Part shown: positions 22,433 through 23,756 of the stretch, one piece after another
Numbering within the stretch: position 1 is the stretch's first letter
How the letters are laid out: each line of letters opens with the position of its first letter
Assembly: GCA_031963225.1 (NCBI GenBank)
Contig: JASSUD010000046.1
Location: 1 to 23,756, forward strand
DNA length: 23,756 bases
From: JASSUD01 sp031963225
Lineage (GTDB): Bacteria; Pseudomonadota; Gammaproteobacteria; Burkholderiales; Burkholderiaceae
Direction: 5' to 3'
Notes under the pieces: model-generated
Databases searched by the model: none
The model's input: only the letters and a program-made list of their open reading frames with translations
Told to the model about the DNA's origin: nothing
Program-made: the position numbers and the translations under genes

Positions 22433-23702
22433 TGGCAGGCAGTATGGGCGAAGCCACCTGAGTAGAAGTATTTGAAACTAGTGTGGAGCCGCTGTTAATA
22501 GATTCGGCATCAGAATTTCTCCTTTTATTCGAGACTTTGTCTTTTTGGAAAAAGGAAGCGATAGGTAGTTCTACAAACGGTGATGTAGGACGAGAAGGGT
22601 TTTCAACTAAAGTGCTGGCGCTACTGTTCGTGCTTTCTGTGGAAAAACGTTTTGGTATTGGGAAAAATGCTTTGAATTCCTCTTCATCTTGAATAGAGGT
22701 TTTCTCAATAGCGGGTAAAGCAAATAATATATAGTCTACAACACACTCTGCAGGAACTAAGGCTGCATTAACCTGTGTGATAGGGTAGCCATAAGTCACT
22801 TTTTTGAAGTGCGGCCAGTATGATAAATCAAGCGGTTCGCGCAGCGCAGTGAAAGTAGAGAGATTTATTTCTGGTGTTTTCGCTTCCACATGCCTAGTAA
22901 TGAAAGAGCGATATTGTTCCCTAGTGGTGGGATCGGATATATATGATAATTGTTTCTTAAGAGCAATAAATCCGTTGATATGGTTTTGAATTTTTGTAAA
23001 ACGTATATGACCCCTTAGGCAAATCGGGCCTTGATCATCTTGATCTATATCTTTATAAGAGGGTATGGGAAGCTTTTTGTCTGATTTATATGTTTCTGCT
23101 AACTCTTCTATTTGTTGATCTGACATTAGATTAAGAGGGCCAGAAATATCTAGTTCTTTCGGCGAAGAAAAGCGAGAAAATATACCTTGAATGCGTGACT
23201 TTGTAGAAAAAAGAGAAGTCGATAGCTTTTGGGAAATGGCGTTATATTTTTCTGCTGTTTTTGTTATATTTTTCGCTGGAATTGGATTAGAAGGCCTAGG
23301 GATATTAAATTTTTTTGGCGATGGAAAATGAGAAAAAATACTTTCCATGCCTAACTTTGCAGAGGAAAAAGAAGCAGATAGTTTTTGGGGAGTAAATTTA
23401 GTATATCCCTTAAATGTCTTGGTCTTTTTTATCATATCTTCCACACCTTTGAAAGGGTATGCAGCAGCGCACAGATTCAGATTTATAGAGTTAAATATAG
23501 CGGTATTTTTCTGTTTTCCTTTAGGTAAGCGAAAAAATGTTGCACAAGCCGATGAAAGCGTATGCCTGGACAGTGTTAAACACATTGCTTCTCGCGTGCT
23601 TTGGCAAGGTAGACCTTTGATGACCAAGCCAACGTCACCTTTAAACATATTGTAAAAGCACACGCCTTTTTTATAACCCTTCAACGTGGGACGGGCGGAC
23701 AC
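22245..23702 (-). CDS. Unrecognised protein with internal duplications; candidate secreted effector
   Basis: I do not recognise this protein of up to 485 residues. Residues 106-155 and 158-207 are a tandem duplication with a 52-residue offset (QKLSASFSSAKLGMESIFS versus QKLSTSLFSTKSRIQGIFS, each followed by SPK and ending AE-x-Y). Residues 210-350 look like a folded region (ICLRGHIRFTKIQNHINGF, then LSYWPHFKKVTYGYPITQVN). Residues 354-440 are Ser/Thr/Pro-rich with a second duplication at 356-375 and 400-419. The frame opens at a GTG at 23702 just after a stop. The ATG at 23433-23435 (residue 90) has AAAGGTG about 10 bp upstream and is the better start, giving 396 residues. No membrane helix or classical signal peptide is evident. 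The last 62 residues are antisense to dppF. The region is more AT-rich than its neighbours, which suggests acquisition. Confidence 0.6.
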   Translation of the reverse strand: MSARPTLKGYKKGVCFYNMFKGDVGLVIKGLPCQSTREAMCLTLSRHTLSSACATFFRLPKGKQKNTAIFNSINLNLCAAAYPFKGVEDMIKKTKTFKGYTKFTPQKLSASFSSAKLGMESIFSHFPSPKKFNIPRPSNPIPAKNITKTAEKYNAISQKLSTSLFSTKSRIQGIFSRFSSPKELDISGPLNLMSDQQIEELAETYKSDKKLPIPSYKDIDQDDQGPICLRGHIRFTKIQNHINGFIALKKQLSYISDPTTREQYRSFITRHVEAKTPEINLSTFTALREPLDLSYWPHFKKVTYGYPITQVNAALVPAECVVDYILFALPAIEKTSIQDEEEFKAFFPIPKRFSTESTNSSASTLVENPSRPTSPFVELPIASFFQKDKVSNKRRNSDAESINSGSTLVSNTSTQVASPILPATSSPQPSRPNDKPLPSLPQYVSWGRGVGINLLRKGILDGMRTRKEDSKAKAAHPESVSESAY

Positions 23703-23756
23703 TTAGAGCGACTGCGAAGTCGGTAATAGATAGTTGATGAAAGTTCAATACGGAGA
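23703..23756. other. Right-edge sequence with no recognisable feature
   Basis: These 54 bases follow the largest possible start of the unrecognised gene. An in-frame stop lies immediately upstream of that start, at 23703-23705. I see no promoter, repeat or gene that I can support. Confidence 0.5.

Overview
The window looks like a piece of the chromosome of a Burkholderiales betaproteobacterium. The grounds are gene order and protein content: accD-folC-SPOR protein-cvpA-purF in a row, and ssb-MFS transporter-uvrA, are arrangements I know from Burkholderia and its relatives. The base composition is clearly less GC-rich than free-living Burkholderia. Familiar operons are broken up, and dispersed palindromic repeats fill the gaps. 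That mix fits a host-associated member with a partly reduced genome, such as the Mycoavidus/Glomeribacter group of fungal endosymbionts. The lineage is inference from memory, not from a search.

Left edge (1-1525): a tandem array of about 135-bp palindromic repeats with a 172-bp period, then a VapC/FitB-type toxin and Phd/YefM-type antitoxin pair on the minus strand with a palindromic operator, then two more palindromic repeats.

Middle (1523-14116): a long run of minus-strand genes. In transcription order they are ssb, trpA, accD, folC, a SPOR-domain protein, cvpA, purF, mlaF, mlaE, mlaD, mlaA, ugd and hldA. Many junctions overlap or are under 50 bp, so much of the run may be co-transcribed. 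The jobs are replication and repair (ssb), tryptophan, fatty-acid, folate and purine synthesis, outer-membrane lipid asymmetry (Mla), and sugar precursors of the envelope (ugd, hldA). Several partners expected next door are missing: trpB, metZ, mlaC, mlaB and hldD.

Right part (14138-22432): a repeat cluster, an MFS transporter divergent from uvrA, another palindromic repeat after uvrA, an AI-2E family membrane protein, and two overlapping dipeptide/oligopeptide ABC ATPases (dppD, dppF) without permease genes.

Right edge (22245-23702): an unrecognised minus-strand gene with two internal duplications and a Ser/Pro-rich tail. It runs antisense through the last 188 bp of dppF and is the best candidate here for something undescribed, possibly a secreted host-directed protein.

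Three repeat families explain most of the non-coding sequence. The first is a REP/BIME-like family whose units begin GTAG and fold into hairpins. The second is a short family with the core TGTTACGCA. The third is a TAGGGCATGTCCTCAA-type end sequence resembling IS or MITE ends. Both the first and the third supply stop codons to neighbouring genes.
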